Shown here piece after piece: positions 45,564-53,744 of a DNA stretch of 64,000 bases (positions are counted from its first letter, which is position 1; the number at the start of each line of letters is the position of its first letter). Source of the DNA: Porphyromonadaceae bacterium W3.11. GTDB taxonomy: Bacteria; Bacteroidota; Bacteroidia; Bacteroidales; Porphyromonadaceae. Location: contig JAUISX010000001.1 of assembly GCA_030434245.1 (NCBI GenBank), positions 496,001 through 560,000 of the forward strand, written 5' to 3'. The translations under genes and the position numbers were made by a program. Under the pieces are notes generated by a model. It saw nothing but the letters and a program-made list of their open reading frames with translations, did no database searches and had not been told where the DNA came from.

Positions 45564-46883
45564 CTATTTATTCGTCATAATGTGCAGGACGTGCTTATCT
45601 GTCTCAGTCATCGCATCACGCCCTATACTGGTTAGATTATCAATACTGCGGTCTATGTCGTCATCAACCACACCCTCATTGCTAGTTACCACCTTTTGTT
45701 CCATAGCTAATAGAGACGAGAGCATTGCAGAGCTAACACCGCTAGTTACCTTAAGACTACAACTAGGCTTAGCACCATCACAGATCATACCAGTCAGATT
45801 CCCAACCATGTTCTTCACCGCAAAGCCTATCTGCTCACGTGAACCACCCATCAAATAAGTTATGCCGCATGCACTCCCTGTAGAGGCCACAACACATCCA
45901 CATAGGGCAGAGAGACGTCCAAGCTTTTGCTTGATATAAATGACCATTAAGTTACTAAGCATCAGAGCTCGGATCTTCTTTTCTTCGCTCACTTGTTCAT
46001 CTTCGGCAAAGCTCAATACAGGAAGTGTGGCTGTAATACCCTGATTACCACTACCAGAGTTACTCATCACGGTCACAGGTGCTCCATCCATACGAACATC
46101 ACAAGCTGCACTAGTAGCAGAGAGGAGATGTGTATAAGTGGTATCTCCCAAATATTTTTTACCTAGGTCTCCACGAATCATACGCCCCACACCATGACCA
46201 TACTCACCCTTCATTGAGAAGTCTGAAGCATTTTTATTCAATCTAGCTGCCTCCAAAATAAAATCGATTTCTGAAAGTGGCATCTGCGTTGCAAAGTCAT
46301 AGACCATATCGAAAGTAAGAGGCACTTCGGGTCCTTCGTACGAAGCACTTCCAGCTGTTGTGTCTGAATCATGCACACACTGTGCCTGTACAGCACCATC
46401 CACTTGAAGTGCTTTACCATCAAGCATTAACGACTTTAAGGAAGTATGAACGTGCTCTATTATGGCTACAGCTTTATGCCCCTCTTCATCCTCCAAGGTA
46501 GCTTCGATATAGAGCTTGTCCACATCGCCTACCTTCAATGAGATGTCTATAATGCCATCCTCTACCATCTTCTTCGCTACCTCAAATTGCTCTGGTGTAA
46601 AACCATCTAGGACCTTAAGCTCCTTCTTCGGGTCAGCTATGACAGCTCCTAAAGCAACCGCAATAGGTAAGCCTATCATTCCGGTCCCTGGTATCCCTAC
46701 GCCCATAGCATTTTTCAGGATATTGGCACTTAGGTCTAGACGAATAGATTGAACTTTCCCAGGTAAAATATGAGCTGCGTATGCGGTGGTCAATGCGACA
46801 GCAACTGGTTCAGTGCATCCGGTTGCGGGAACCACTTCACGATGCACCATCTTGATAATATCTAGTTGGACTTGTCTATCCAT
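45564..46883 (-). CDS. CdsA/YhaM-type L-cysteine desulfidase family (UPF0597) protein
   Basis: 439 residues related to serine dehydratase alpha chains. Diagnostic features are VVPATGCTEPVAVALTTAYA near residues 17-36 and Gly-rich LSATSAACDVRMDGAPVTVM and SNSGSGNQGI. Conserved cysteines in CGCVVASTGSACG and GMICDGAKPSCSLK are candidate [4Fe-4S] ligands. Members degrade cysteine to pyruvate, ammonia and sulfide, or act on related amino acids. It is monocistronic with a good promoter and terminator and fits an amino-acid fermenter. Confidence 0.86.
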   Translation of the reverse strand: MDRQVQLDIIKMVHREVVPATGCTEPVAVALTTAYAAHILPGKVQSIRLDLSANILKNAMGVGIPGTGMIGLPIAVALGAVIADPKKELKVLDGFTPEQFEVAKKMVEDGIIDISLKVGDVDKLYIEATLEDEEGHKAVAIIEHVHTSLKSLMLDGKALQVDGAVQAQCVHDSDTTAGSASYEGPEVPLTFDMVYDFATQMPLSEIDFILEAARLNKNASDFSMKGEYGHGVGRMIRGDLGKKYLGDTTYTHLLSATSAACDVRMDGAPVTVMSNSGSGNQGITATLPVLSFAEDEQVSEEKKIRALMLSNLMVIYIKQKLGRLSALCGCVVASTGSACGITYLMGGSREQIGFAVKNMVGNLTGMICDGAKPSCSLKVTSGVSSAMLSSLLAMEQKVVTSNEGVVDDDIDRSIDNLTSIGRDAMTETDKHVLHIMTNK

Positions 46884-46926
46884 ACAACTTTAGTATTGGT
46901 TAATGTATTATTTTTTTATGTTCACA

Positions 46927-46958
46927 CAAAGGTACTCTCTTTAGTCCTATTCAGCAAA
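46927..46958 (-). promoter_or_regulatory. Promoter of the cysteine desulfidase-like gene
   Basis: On the minus strand TACCTTTG (46934-46927) and TTTG (46958-46955) lie 20 bp apart, about 45 bp before the start codon. Confidence 0.72.
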
Positions 46959-47186
46959 TCATAACACAGCAAATACAGATTACCATGCTTAGCAAGAATA
47001 GCACACAACTATCTTGTATTTGGAACAGTGTGGCACTTTGAAAGGCTCTTGAAAGAAACAGAGTAAAATCCAATCAAAAAACACAAGAAAAAGTCACGTA
47101 ATGCACTGAAATAAAACAACAAACAAAATATATTAAAACGTAACCAAGGGTATTGCTTCTAAGAAATAAAGGCAAGTAAAAATTAA

Positions 47187-47268
47187 GTTATATGAAACGG
47201 ACGCGTTGCCTATAGGAAAAAAATATTTATCCTATATGAAGGAGAACTGTTTCCTATAGGATGAATTT
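47187..47268. repeat. TTCCTATAGGAA intergenic repeat, copy C
   Basis: Palindromes TGCCTATAGGAA (47207-47218) and TTCCTATAGGAT (47251-47262) are 44 bp apart, as in copy B but in the opposite orientation. Flanking TATATGA blocks are at both ends. Confidence 0.8.
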
Positions 47269-47508
47269 ACCCTGCATAATAAGAGGAGATTCGGAATGTT
47301 CTCTAACAATTCGTTATCTTGCATTCAACCTAAAAATGACAGCACATGTATAGACTAAAGGTTTCCACACTCTAGCATAAAATGCCATCTAATACAGGTC
47401 ATTCTAATTGGTACGATCATAATTAATATGGACTATTTTCTATGCACTAAATTTGTAATTTTATTATTGATATCCTCATGGATTTTATCAGTTGCCCCCA
47501 TTCCACTC

Positions 47509-47539
47509 TTGTTATTAAGAAATAAAAGCACTAAATTTG
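47509..47539 (+). promoter_or_regulatory. Promoter upstream of the Gate-domain gene
   Basis: TTG (47509-47511) and TAAATTTG (47532-47539) with 20-bp spacing. If used, the transcript has an unusually long leader of about 270 nt. Confidence 0.55.
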
Positions 47540-47814
47540 TGTGCTTTTGAAAAAGTTGAGTATGCTTGCAACTAACCTATTAGTACTGCGGAACCACTAA
47601 ATCAACGACTGAAAGCACTATGACCATTGGATTAAGAACACCCCATCTGATTAGCATATAGAACCACCAACGAGGGCTTATATATCTAAGAAACTGAATA
47701 ATAGACACTCCCTTATTATTCTTCAAGCGAAAGGAGACCTATATTCTTAATAGAAACATGATCATAGACCGATATTGAACATATTTTCTAACTGTTTATT
47801 TTATTATTTTTGGA

Positions 47815-49014
47815 ATGGAGAATACGACTGATTCCAAAGAGTTACACTCTACAAAGACTGCCACAACTCTAAAAAAACGAAAATCTGTGGTGCCAAAAGG
47901 ATTGACATGTTTGATACTGGTCTTTGCTTTATTTGGAGGTATAGGCCATGTAATGGGCGTAGCCCCAATGCTGAATACCATCATGCATACAGCACATGAT
48001 TTGTTGCTCAATACCTGTTTTTACTTGATGGCCATCTGTGTTCTCACTGGTGCTCTGGGTAAGATCTTTGTAGAATTTGGCGTAGTAGATTTAATTGAAA
48101 AACTACTGAGACCTCTGATGAAACCGGTATTTAGACTTCCTGGAGTTGCCTCACTTGGTGCAGTGCTAACATTTTTATCTGATAATCCAGCCATCATAAC
48201 CCTATCACAGGACAAGCACTTTAGTAGCTATTTCAAGAAATATCAGTACATCTCACTCACAAACTTTGGAACGGCTTTCGGTATGGGGCTTATTGTCATA
48301 GTCTTTATGCTGGGATATGGATATTTTATCGAGCCACTGATTGGTTTCTTTGGAGCTTGTGTCGGATGCGTAGTATCAACTCGTTTGATGCAACATTTCG
48401 TATTAAAGGCCTATCCTCAGTACCTCACCGAGGATGCCGTGGACGAAACCCACTTCAGGGGCTGTCTTGAGTCAGAAGAGCAGAAAGAGAGCTCAATATT
48501 CCTACGGGTCTTGAATTCACTATTAGATGGTGGTAAGTCTGGAGTAGAAGTAGGGGTCTCAATCATCCCTGGTGTTTTGATTATCTCTACTCTTGTCATG
48601 ATTCTAACTTTCGGGCCATCCTCAGACGGGTCCTTTACTGGGCAGGCTTATGAGGGAATTGCGATACTTCCAGATCTTGCTGGTAAGTTAGATTGGCTGT
48701 TGGGACCTCTATTCGGATTCACTGATCCTCACCAGATCGCCTTCCCTATCACAGCTCTTGGAGCTGTAGGAGCTGCCCTTAGTCTGGTCCCTAACTTTGT
48801 AGCCGAAGGTTGGATTGATGGTAATGCGATTGCAGTATTTACAGGTATCGGCATGTGTTGGAGTGGATTTTTGAGCACTCATACAGCGATGCTTGATGCC
48901 ATTGGCTACCGAGAGTTGACCTCCAAGGCCTTCCTCTCACACACTATTGGGGGTCTTGCGGCAGCTTTAGTTGCTCATTGGGGCATTTTATTGTATTACT
49001 GGATAATCTTTTAG
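47815..49014 (+). CDS. Gate-domain (nucleoside recognition) multi-pass membrane protein
   Basis: 399 residues with about nine or ten membrane segments and a polar N-terminal tail of about 25 residues. The segments FLSDNPAIITLSQDKHF, LTNFGTAFGMGLIVIVF and TGIGMCWSGFLSTHTAMLDA are typical of a Gate-domain membrane family found in clostridia and Bacteroidota and annotated only as a membrane protein. The substrate is unknown; amino acid or nucleoside transport is possible. It is transcribed divergently from the cysteine desulfidase-like gene and convergent with mnmH. Confidence 0.75.
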   Translation: MENTTDSKELHSTKTATTLKKRKSVVPKGLTCLILVFALFGGIGHVMGVAPMLNTIMHTAHDLLLNTCFYLMAICVLTGALGKIFVEFGVVDLIEKLLRPLMKPVFRLPGVASLGAVLTFLSDNPAIITLSQDKHFSSYFKKYQYISLTNFGTAFGMGLIVIVFMLGYGYFIEPLIGFFGACVGCVVSTRLMQHFVLKAYPQYLTEDAVDETHFRGCLESEEQKESSIFLRVLNSLLDGGKSGVEVGVSIIPGVLIISTLVMILTFGPSSDGSFTGQAYEGIAILPDLAGKLDWLLGPLFGFTDPHQIAFPITALGAVGAALSLVPNFVAEGWIDGNAIAVFTGIGMCWSGFLSTHTAMLDAIGYRELTSKAFLSHTIGGLAAALVAHWGILLYYWIIF

Positions 49015-49035
49015 AGAAGCATATCTGCTTTGTAA

Positions 49036-50043
49036 CTAAGGGAACATCTTTAGTATTTGACTTGCCGATGATAATGCATCTCCTTCATAAGGAATAGAGC
49101 CTAGCATTTTATCGCACCAAAGTTTATTACCTGATTTTTGATAAGCTTTGTCGTAATATCCAAGTGCGATCCGAACGGCCTCTGATAAGTTACCATCCAC
49201 GACCGCTGCTTTTGCTTTATCACAGGCTTCATGTCCTAATCGTCTGCGAATTTTATCGAAGGCAGTCAGTAGGTATTCCTGATTCAGGCCCCCATACTGC
49301 TTTACGATGAGGTCAATTCGTATCTCTATGGGGGTCTCAAGCCTTATCCTGCCAGCTTGCTTCATAAGGTCAAAGAGGGGATCAGGTACTTCTCTGGAGC
49401 CTACCTTTTTGCTCTCAGACTCTAAGAAAATAGGGCGGTCAAGATCAAAAGATGAGAGTTTTTCAATCAAAAGACAGGCGATCATCTCATTTGATCTCTG
49501 CTGAGCCACGCCAGGGATATTCCCAAAGGCGGAACCGTGGTGCTGTGCGATACCTTCAAGGTCTATCACCTGCCCACCTAACTGCTCTAGAGCCTCTAAG
49601 ACGATGGTCTTCCCACTTCCTGTCGGTCCTTCGAGCAGCACTAGGTTCTTTATACGACTACAAAACTCAGGTAATAGAGCCTTATAGCTCTTAAATCCCC
49701 CTGGTCTAACCCTTACATTAAGTCCATAGAATCCCAATAACCACGCAACAGATGCACTACGCATACCTCCTCTAGCACAGTACAGCTCCACCTCATCTGA
49801 CTGATATTGGCCCATCAGTTGGGTCGTTTGCCTTACCATATCACTCATGCGTGGCCCTACATAACTCAGACCTAGCAATATAGCTTCTTCGCGTGACACT
49901 TGCTTATATGTGGTGCCGACATTGGCACGCTCTTCATCTGTAAATAGGGGTAAGTTCAGAGCCCCTGGTATGTGTGCCTCTTCGTATTCACTGGGTGTCC
50001 TAACATCCAGTAGAAGCACTTTAGATCTCTTTATATCATTCAT
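49036..50043 (-). CDS. mnmH: tRNA 2-selenouridine synthase
   Basis: 335 residues. N-terminal rhodanese domain with active-site Cys89 in LYCARGGMRSASVAWLL, then a P-loop domain with GPTGSGKT at 139-146. MnmH (SelU, YbbB) replaces sulfur by selenium at the wobble position of tRNA-Lys, -Glu and -Gln via a geranylated intermediate, using selenophosphate. The selenophosphate synthetase selD lies in the divergent neighbouring operon, which explains the pairing. The rhodanese domain is complete, starting LLLDVRTPSEYEEAHIPGA. Confidence 0.95.
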   Translation of the reverse strand: MNDIKRSKVLLLDVRTPSEYEEAHIPGALNLPLFTDEERANVGTTYKQVSREEAILLGLSYVGPRMSDMVRQTTQLMGQYQSDEVELYCARGGMRSASVAWLLGFYGLNVRVRPGGFKSYKALLPEFCSRIKNLVLLEGPTGSGKTIVLEALEQLGGQVIDLEGIAQHHGSAFGNIPGVAQQRSNEMIACLLIEKLSSFDLDRPIFLESESKKVGSREVPDPLFDLMKQAGRIRLETPIEIRIDLIVKQYGGLNQEYLLTAFDKIRRRLGHEACDKAKAAVVDGNLSEAVRIALGYYDKAYQKSGNKLWCDKMLGSIPYEGDALSSASQILKMFP

Positions 50044-50136
50044 ATATTTATGCTAGCAAGAGCGACGTATCATAAAGTATGGACTCTCATTTCAGAGTCA
50101 ATCTTCACGAACAAATTAAGTATCAAGAAACAGAGT

Positions 50137-50208
50137 ACCTATACCTCGAAATTATTCCATAGGCACTCTGAAAACATTCTACCTATACCTCTGAAACACA
50201 CTATAGGT
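50137..50208. repeat. Four-half-site array, copy 2 (mnmH/yedF region)
   Basis: ACCTATA (50137), CATAGGC (50158), ACCTATA (50181) and TATAGGT (50202). Start-to-start spacing is 21, 23 and 21 bp, exactly as in the copy at 5102-5173 and in the same orientation relative to the leftward gene. Confidence 0.7.
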
Positions 50209-50321
50209 AGTTCAATATAGTCTGTAACCCTTAATACAGTGAGTAATCTATAATCTAAATGTTCTGATCCGTCAGCCCTATTTATACTACTCTCTATCAA
50301 ACAAAGATAAGTTGTTTTTCG

Positions 50322-50329
50322 TACATTTG
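50322..50329 (+). promoter_or_regulatory. -7 element of the yedF-selD operon
   Basis: TACATTTG matches TAnnTTTG, 38 bp upstream of the yedF start. No TTG is found at the expected 19-22 bp distance. Confidence 0.45.
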
Positions 50330-50367
50330 CATATAATAAAGAGTATATTTTTTCGATACGAGATATA

Positions 50368-50985
50368 ATGGCAATAGAAATTGACACTCGAGGTAAACTT
50401 TGTCCACTACCTTTAATCCTATTTAGGCAAGGACTAGCGGCACATCCTGAGGAAACGACATTCGTAATTTTAACTGACAACCCCACCTCATGTGGTAATC
50501 TTAAAGATTTTATCACAGATTATGGCTTTGACTTTTCAGAGGAAACAAAGGATAGCTTTACAACCCTTACGGTAGAGGTTACACCTGATGCTAGAACTAA
50601 GAAAAGAAATACAGCGATCAATAATAACGAGCCAAGAAAAGAGACCTCGGAAGGGGTAACCATTCAGATAGAAAAGAATAGAATGGGAGAGGGTGCTGAT
50701 GAACTTGGTGAAGTACTCATCCTAGCATTTCTTAACGCCCTACTAGGAGCTGAACGTTTACCAAAAGAAGTTATTTGCTATAACTCTGGCGTACTACTTG
50801 CTCTTAAGGGGACTCCAACAGCGGAGAAACTGATGGAGCTTGAGAAGAAAGGTGTAAAGATTATCCTGTGTGGTACCTGCGTTGATTACTACGAGGTTAA
50901 AAACGAATTAGCCCTTGGACAAATCACCAATATGCTCACAATATACGAGCACTTATCAGCTGCGTCCAGAATTGTAAAGCCATAA
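50368..50985 (+). CDS. yedF: YedF-like selenium metabolism protein (TusA-like plus DsrE-like domains)
   Basis: 205 residues. Residues 1-70 form a TusA/SirA-like domain with Cys12 in DTRGKLCPLPLILFRQGLA. The C-terminal half (about 100-200) is DsrE-like, with the cysteine pair in ILCGTCVDYYEV. This fusion is a hallmark of selenium-utilising gene sets and is thought to carry persulfide or selenide. It is the first gene of the yedF-csd-DUF3343-selD operon; selD confirms the selenium context. Confidence 0.9.
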   Translation: MAIEIDTRGKLCPLPLILFRQGLAAHPEETTFVILTDNPTSCGNLKDFITDYGFDFSEETKDSFTTLTVEVTPDARTKKRNTAINNNEPRKETSEGVTIQIEKNRMGEGADELGEVLILAFLNALLGAERLPKEVICYNSGVLLALKGTPTAEKLMELEKKGVKIILCGTCVDYYEVKNELALGQITNMLTIYEHLSAASRIVKP

Positions 50986-51001
50986 ATCAACCGATACGTG
51001 T

Positions 51002-52162
51002 ATGCTCACTGAGCCTGATACCATATACTTAGATAATGCCTCAACTAGCTACCCAAAGCCCAATGCTGTGCATGAGGTGCTAGCCCATTACTATGATAAG
51101 CCTATCGGCTCATACGGGAGAAATGGCGACCTAAACACTATTCGGACCGCAGGTGTGATAGAAGACCTTCGTGATTTACTAGCCTCGAAAATTGGAGCTG
51201 ATGGACTGGGGAGCCACATGATATTCACCCATAATTCCACTGATGGTATCAATAGGGTGTTAAATGGACTTCCTCCTCTACAGCCTCATGAAGTAGTGAT
51301 ATCACCTATGGAGCACAACTCCGTAACTCGGCCTCTATATGCTAAGCTTAGAGGACAGTCGCCCCTTATCTTACCTCATTTAACTGATGGAGGTATTAAT
51401 ATAGAGATGCTATATGAGTTTCTGGAAGAGTGTAAGAAGTCAACATCTATAAAGCTGGTAATCCTCAATGAGATGAGTAATGTTAATGGCGTTACTCAGC
51501 CTATTGCTGAGGTTATAAAGACTTTTAGAGAGGCCTTCCCAGAAAGTCAAATTCTTATAGATGCATCACAATCTTTTCCTTACACTCAGCCACTCCTCAC
51601 ACAACTTCTGCCTGACTTCCTTGTGATGACAGGCCATAAGGGTAGTCTGGGTCCGACAGGTACAGGTGCCTTATTTATTCTGCATCCTGAATCCCTCACT
51701 CCTTCTGTTCAAGGAGGTAATGGCTATCGCTCGGAAGAGCAAGCCATCTCCCCATATATGCCAGACCGTTTCGAAGCAGGCACGCTTAATATGCTTGGGC
51801 TAACTGCTTGGTATGCAGCATTAACGAGCTTAGAGAGCATACATATCGAGAGAGAGGTGTGGCTAGAGCATCTCATAAAGGTTAAGTCTATCCCAGGGAT
51901 TAAGGTATATTCATCCAATGACTCTGAGACACAGGGACCGCTATACTCAATACGTTCTGAAAAGTTTACACCCTCACAACTAGGTGATCAGCTGATGCAC
52001 CGCTACCACATTTCTACCCGTAGTGGTTTGCATTGTGCCCCATTAGCACATCGTTCATTAGGTACGCTTCCCGAAGGCACCACACGTATCTCTATCTCAG
52101 CACTCACCCCTAATTCATACCTAGAGACGCTTTACCAATCGCTTTATGAACTACATCAATGA
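51002..52162 (+). CDS. Cysteine desulfurase family PLP enzyme (selenium cluster)
   Basis: 386-residue class V aminotransferase-fold protein. It begins IYLDNASTSYPKPNAV; the PLP Schiff-base lysine is Lys213 in MTGHKGSLGPTGTGALF, and the HCAP-like STRSGLHCAPLAHRSLGT supplies the substrate-activating Cys near residue 346. In this operon it probably supplies selenide or persulfide from cysteine/selenocysteine to SelD, with YedF and the DUF3343 protein as carriers (inference). It overlaps the next gene by 17 bp. Confidence 0.88.
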   Translation: MLTEPDTIYLDNASTSYPKPNAVHEVLAHYYDKPIGSYGRNGDLNTIRTAGVIEDLRDLLASKIGADGLGSHMIFTHNSTDGINRVLNGLPPLQPHEVVISPMEHNSVTRPLYAKLRGQSPLILPHLTDGGINIEMLYEFLEECKKSTSIKLVILNEMSNVNGVTQPIAEVIKTFREAFPESQILIDASQSFPYTQPLLTQLLPDFLVMTGHKGSLGPTGTGALFILHPESLTPSVQGGNGYRSEEQAISPYMPDRFEAGTLNMLGLTAWYAALTSLESIHIEREVWLEHLIKVKSIPGIKVYSSNDSETQGPLYSIRSEKFTPSQLGDQLMHRYHISTRSGLHCAPLAHRSLGTLPEGTTRISISALTPNSYLETLYQSLYELHQ

Positions 52163-52385
52163 TAGATTTATCATCGTCTTTGCAACCACTAGGGCCTTTA
52201 TACAAGGCGAAAAACGGGTTAAAGAGATTCCACACCAAATCATAAACACCCCACGTAGTCTGTACGATCAATGTGGTATGTGTCTCTGTTTTTCAGAAGA
52301 GCTTCGCTCGGAGGTGGAAAAACTACTACCATGTGATAGTGAAGACCTTATATATATGCAAGCACCAGATAACGAAAATGAATAA
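52146..52385 (+). CDS. DUF3343 small Cys-rich protein, putative Se/S carrier
   Basis: 79 residues with CGMCLCF (Cys43, Cys46, Cys48) and a ferredoxin-like fold pattern starting DRFIIVFATTRAFIQGEK. DUF3343 proteins are repeatedly found beside selD and yedF and are considered selenium or sulfur carriers. It overlaps the desulfurase gene by 17 bp and selD by 8 bp, so translation of the three is coupled. Confidence 0.85.
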   Translation: MNYINDRFIIVFATTRAFIQGEKRVKEIPHQIINTPRSLYDQCGMCLCFSEELRSEVEKLLPCDSEDLIYMQAPDNENE

Positions 52386-53433
52386 AGATATAATATTAGA
52401 CTTATTAGAGGAGTGTAGCTATGGCGGCTGTTCGGCTAAGGTTGATCCAGCAGAGCTTGCCACTCTACTATCTGATATACCGCTCCCGGTATCTCCTAAT
52501 CTACTTGTTGGGACCTCTACTCATGATGATGCGGGAGTATATAAGGTTAACGATGACCTTGCACTCATCTTTACAACGGACTTTTTTCCACCAATGGTTT
52601 CGGACCCATACACTTTTGGTCGGATAGCAGCAACGAATGCTCTTAGTGACATCTACGCAATGGGAGGAATGCCACTCCTTTCGCTTAATTTGATGCATTA
52701 CCCAGCTTCACGACTTCCATTAGAAGGGATGAAGCAGATTCTGCTAGGTGGTCAGAGTGCTATTGATGAGAGTGGTGCTCTTACTGTCGGGGGGCATACC
52801 ATTGAGGATGATACACCACAATATGGTTTAGCTGTGGTAGGGACAGTTCACCCAGATGAAGTCATCACTAATGATGGAGCCAAAGCTGGAGACCTCCTTA
52901 TCCTCACTAAGCCACTGGGTATCGGGACACTCATTGCTGGACATCGTCTGGAATTGGCAAAGGATACTGATTATGAAAGAGCATTACACTCCATGATGCA
53001 ACTCAACAAAGGGGGCATGGAGGTAATGAAAAAATACGGTATAAAGGGTGCAACGGATGTAACAGGCTTTGGGTTAGCTGGTCATGGACTCGAATTGGCA
53101 CAAGCGTCTGATGTGAAGATAGAGCTTTACGCTGAGGCGATACCCTCACTTGATGGGGTTATTGAGTTACTTGACACAGGCTGTATCCCTGGCGCTGCTT
53201 TTCGTAATCTTAAATACGTGGGTGAAGAATTATCTCGCCATGCCAACCCTTCAATTAATTATCTAATCACTGACGCACAAACATCTGGCGGACTACTAAT
53301 GAGTGTGCCTTATGATAAGGCCTCAGCCATCCTCAGTGACCTGAAAGAATCTGGCTATCACAAAGCAGCTATCATAGGCGAAGTAAAGGAGTACTCAGAA
53401 AAAATTGACACTGCTCGTATCATCGTCAAATAA
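52378..53433 (+). CDS. selD: Selenide, water dikinase (selenophosphate synthetase)
   Basis: 351 residues from ATG 52378. An upstream in-frame ATG at 52273 would overlap DUF3343 by over 100 bp and add non-homologous sequence. The N-terminal catalytic segment is CSYGGCSAKVDP, with Cys18 and Lys21 at the positions of E. coli Cys17 and Lys20; the codon is TGT, so it is a Cys and not a Sec form. ATP-binding motifs include STHDDAGVY, TTDFFPPMVSDPYTFGRIAA and ATDVTGFGLAGHGLELAQ. It makes selenophosphate, here probably for MnmH. Confidence 0.95.
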   Translation: MNKDIILDLLEECSYGGCSAKVDPAELATLLSDIPLPVSPNLLVGTSTHDDAGVYKVNDDLALIFTTDFFPPMVSDPYTFGRIAATNALSDIYAMGGMPLLSLNLMHYPASRLPLEGMKQILLGGQSAIDESGALTVGGHTIEDDTPQYGLAVVGTVHPDEVITNDGAKAGDLLILTKPLGIGTLIAGHRLELAKDTDYERALHSMMQLNKGGMEVMKKYGIKGATDVTGFGLAGHGLELAQASDVKIELYAEAIPSLDGVIELLDTGCIPGAAFRNLKYVGEELSRHANPSINYLITDAQTSGGLLMSVPYDKASAILSDLKESGYHKAAIIGEVKEYSEKIDTARIIVK

Positions 53434-53445
53434 ATATACATAACG

Positions 53446-53485
53446 ACCGAACCATAGTATTATCCATATGTTCTATGGTGTCGGT
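53446..53485 (+). terminator. Probable selD operon terminator
   Basis: ACCGAACCATAG (53446-53457) pairs with CTATGGTGTCGGT (53473-53485) with one bulge; a TATATATT tail follows. It lies 12 bp after the selD stop. Confidence 0.6.
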
Positions 53486-53670
53486 TATATATTAAGAATG
53501 ACTTCTCAACCCTAACAATTTCGCAATTATTAAGGGTATTGGACGCTAAATGAGACATAGATGCTAAGGCTAAAGTCATAGAAAACACATCAATACACGT
53601 GACTAAAACTGGGATACAGAAAGCGACACGTAGAACTCTCTCTAATTCCCAATTGAGTTATGAAGCAATA
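53486..53670. other. Short non-coding spacer between selD and fumarase
   Basis: Part of the 311-bp convergent gap. A 112-codon frame crossing it overlaps the fumarase terminator and 3' end and lacks coding character. Nothing else recognised. Confidence 0.5.
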
Positions 53671-53715
53671 AAAAAGAGCCAGAGTAGTTTCGGTCAAAAG
53701 ACCCTACTCTGGCTC
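53671..53715 (-). terminator. Fumarase terminator
   Basis: GAGCCAGAGTAG (53676-53687) pairs with CTACTCTGGCTC (53704-53715). On the minus strand the stem runs into TTTTTTA. It lies 30 bp after the stop codon. Confidence 0.85.
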
Positions 53716-53744
53716 CATTTCTTAAAAAAGTCGTGGAGGAGGTA

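Larger units (their letters stand above)
46959..47814. other. Long non-coding region upstream of the Gate-domain gene
   Basis: No credible gene on either strand. It contains repeat copy C (47187-47268), a duplicated GCACTAAATTTGT segment (47445-47456 and 47529-47540) that includes -7-like elements, and a predicted 5' leader of about 270 nt before 47815. A small hairpin AGTTG/CAACT lies at about 47553-47572. No known RNA family is recognised. Confidence 0.6.
50044..50367. other. Divergent intergenic region between mnmH and the yedF-selD operon
   Basis: 324 bp with the second copy of the four-half-site array (50137-50208) and a -7 element for yedF (50322-50329). No gene seen. Confidence 0.6.

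Noticed and set aside
52273-52377. Upstream ATG extending selD by 35 codons
   Set aside because: It would overlap the DUF3343 gene by more than 100 bp and add residues unlike any SelD. The start at 52378 matches the family N-terminus.
52420-52440. Possible selenocysteine codon in SelD
   Set aside because: The catalytic position is encoded by TGT (Cys), not TGA, and no frame interruption occurs.
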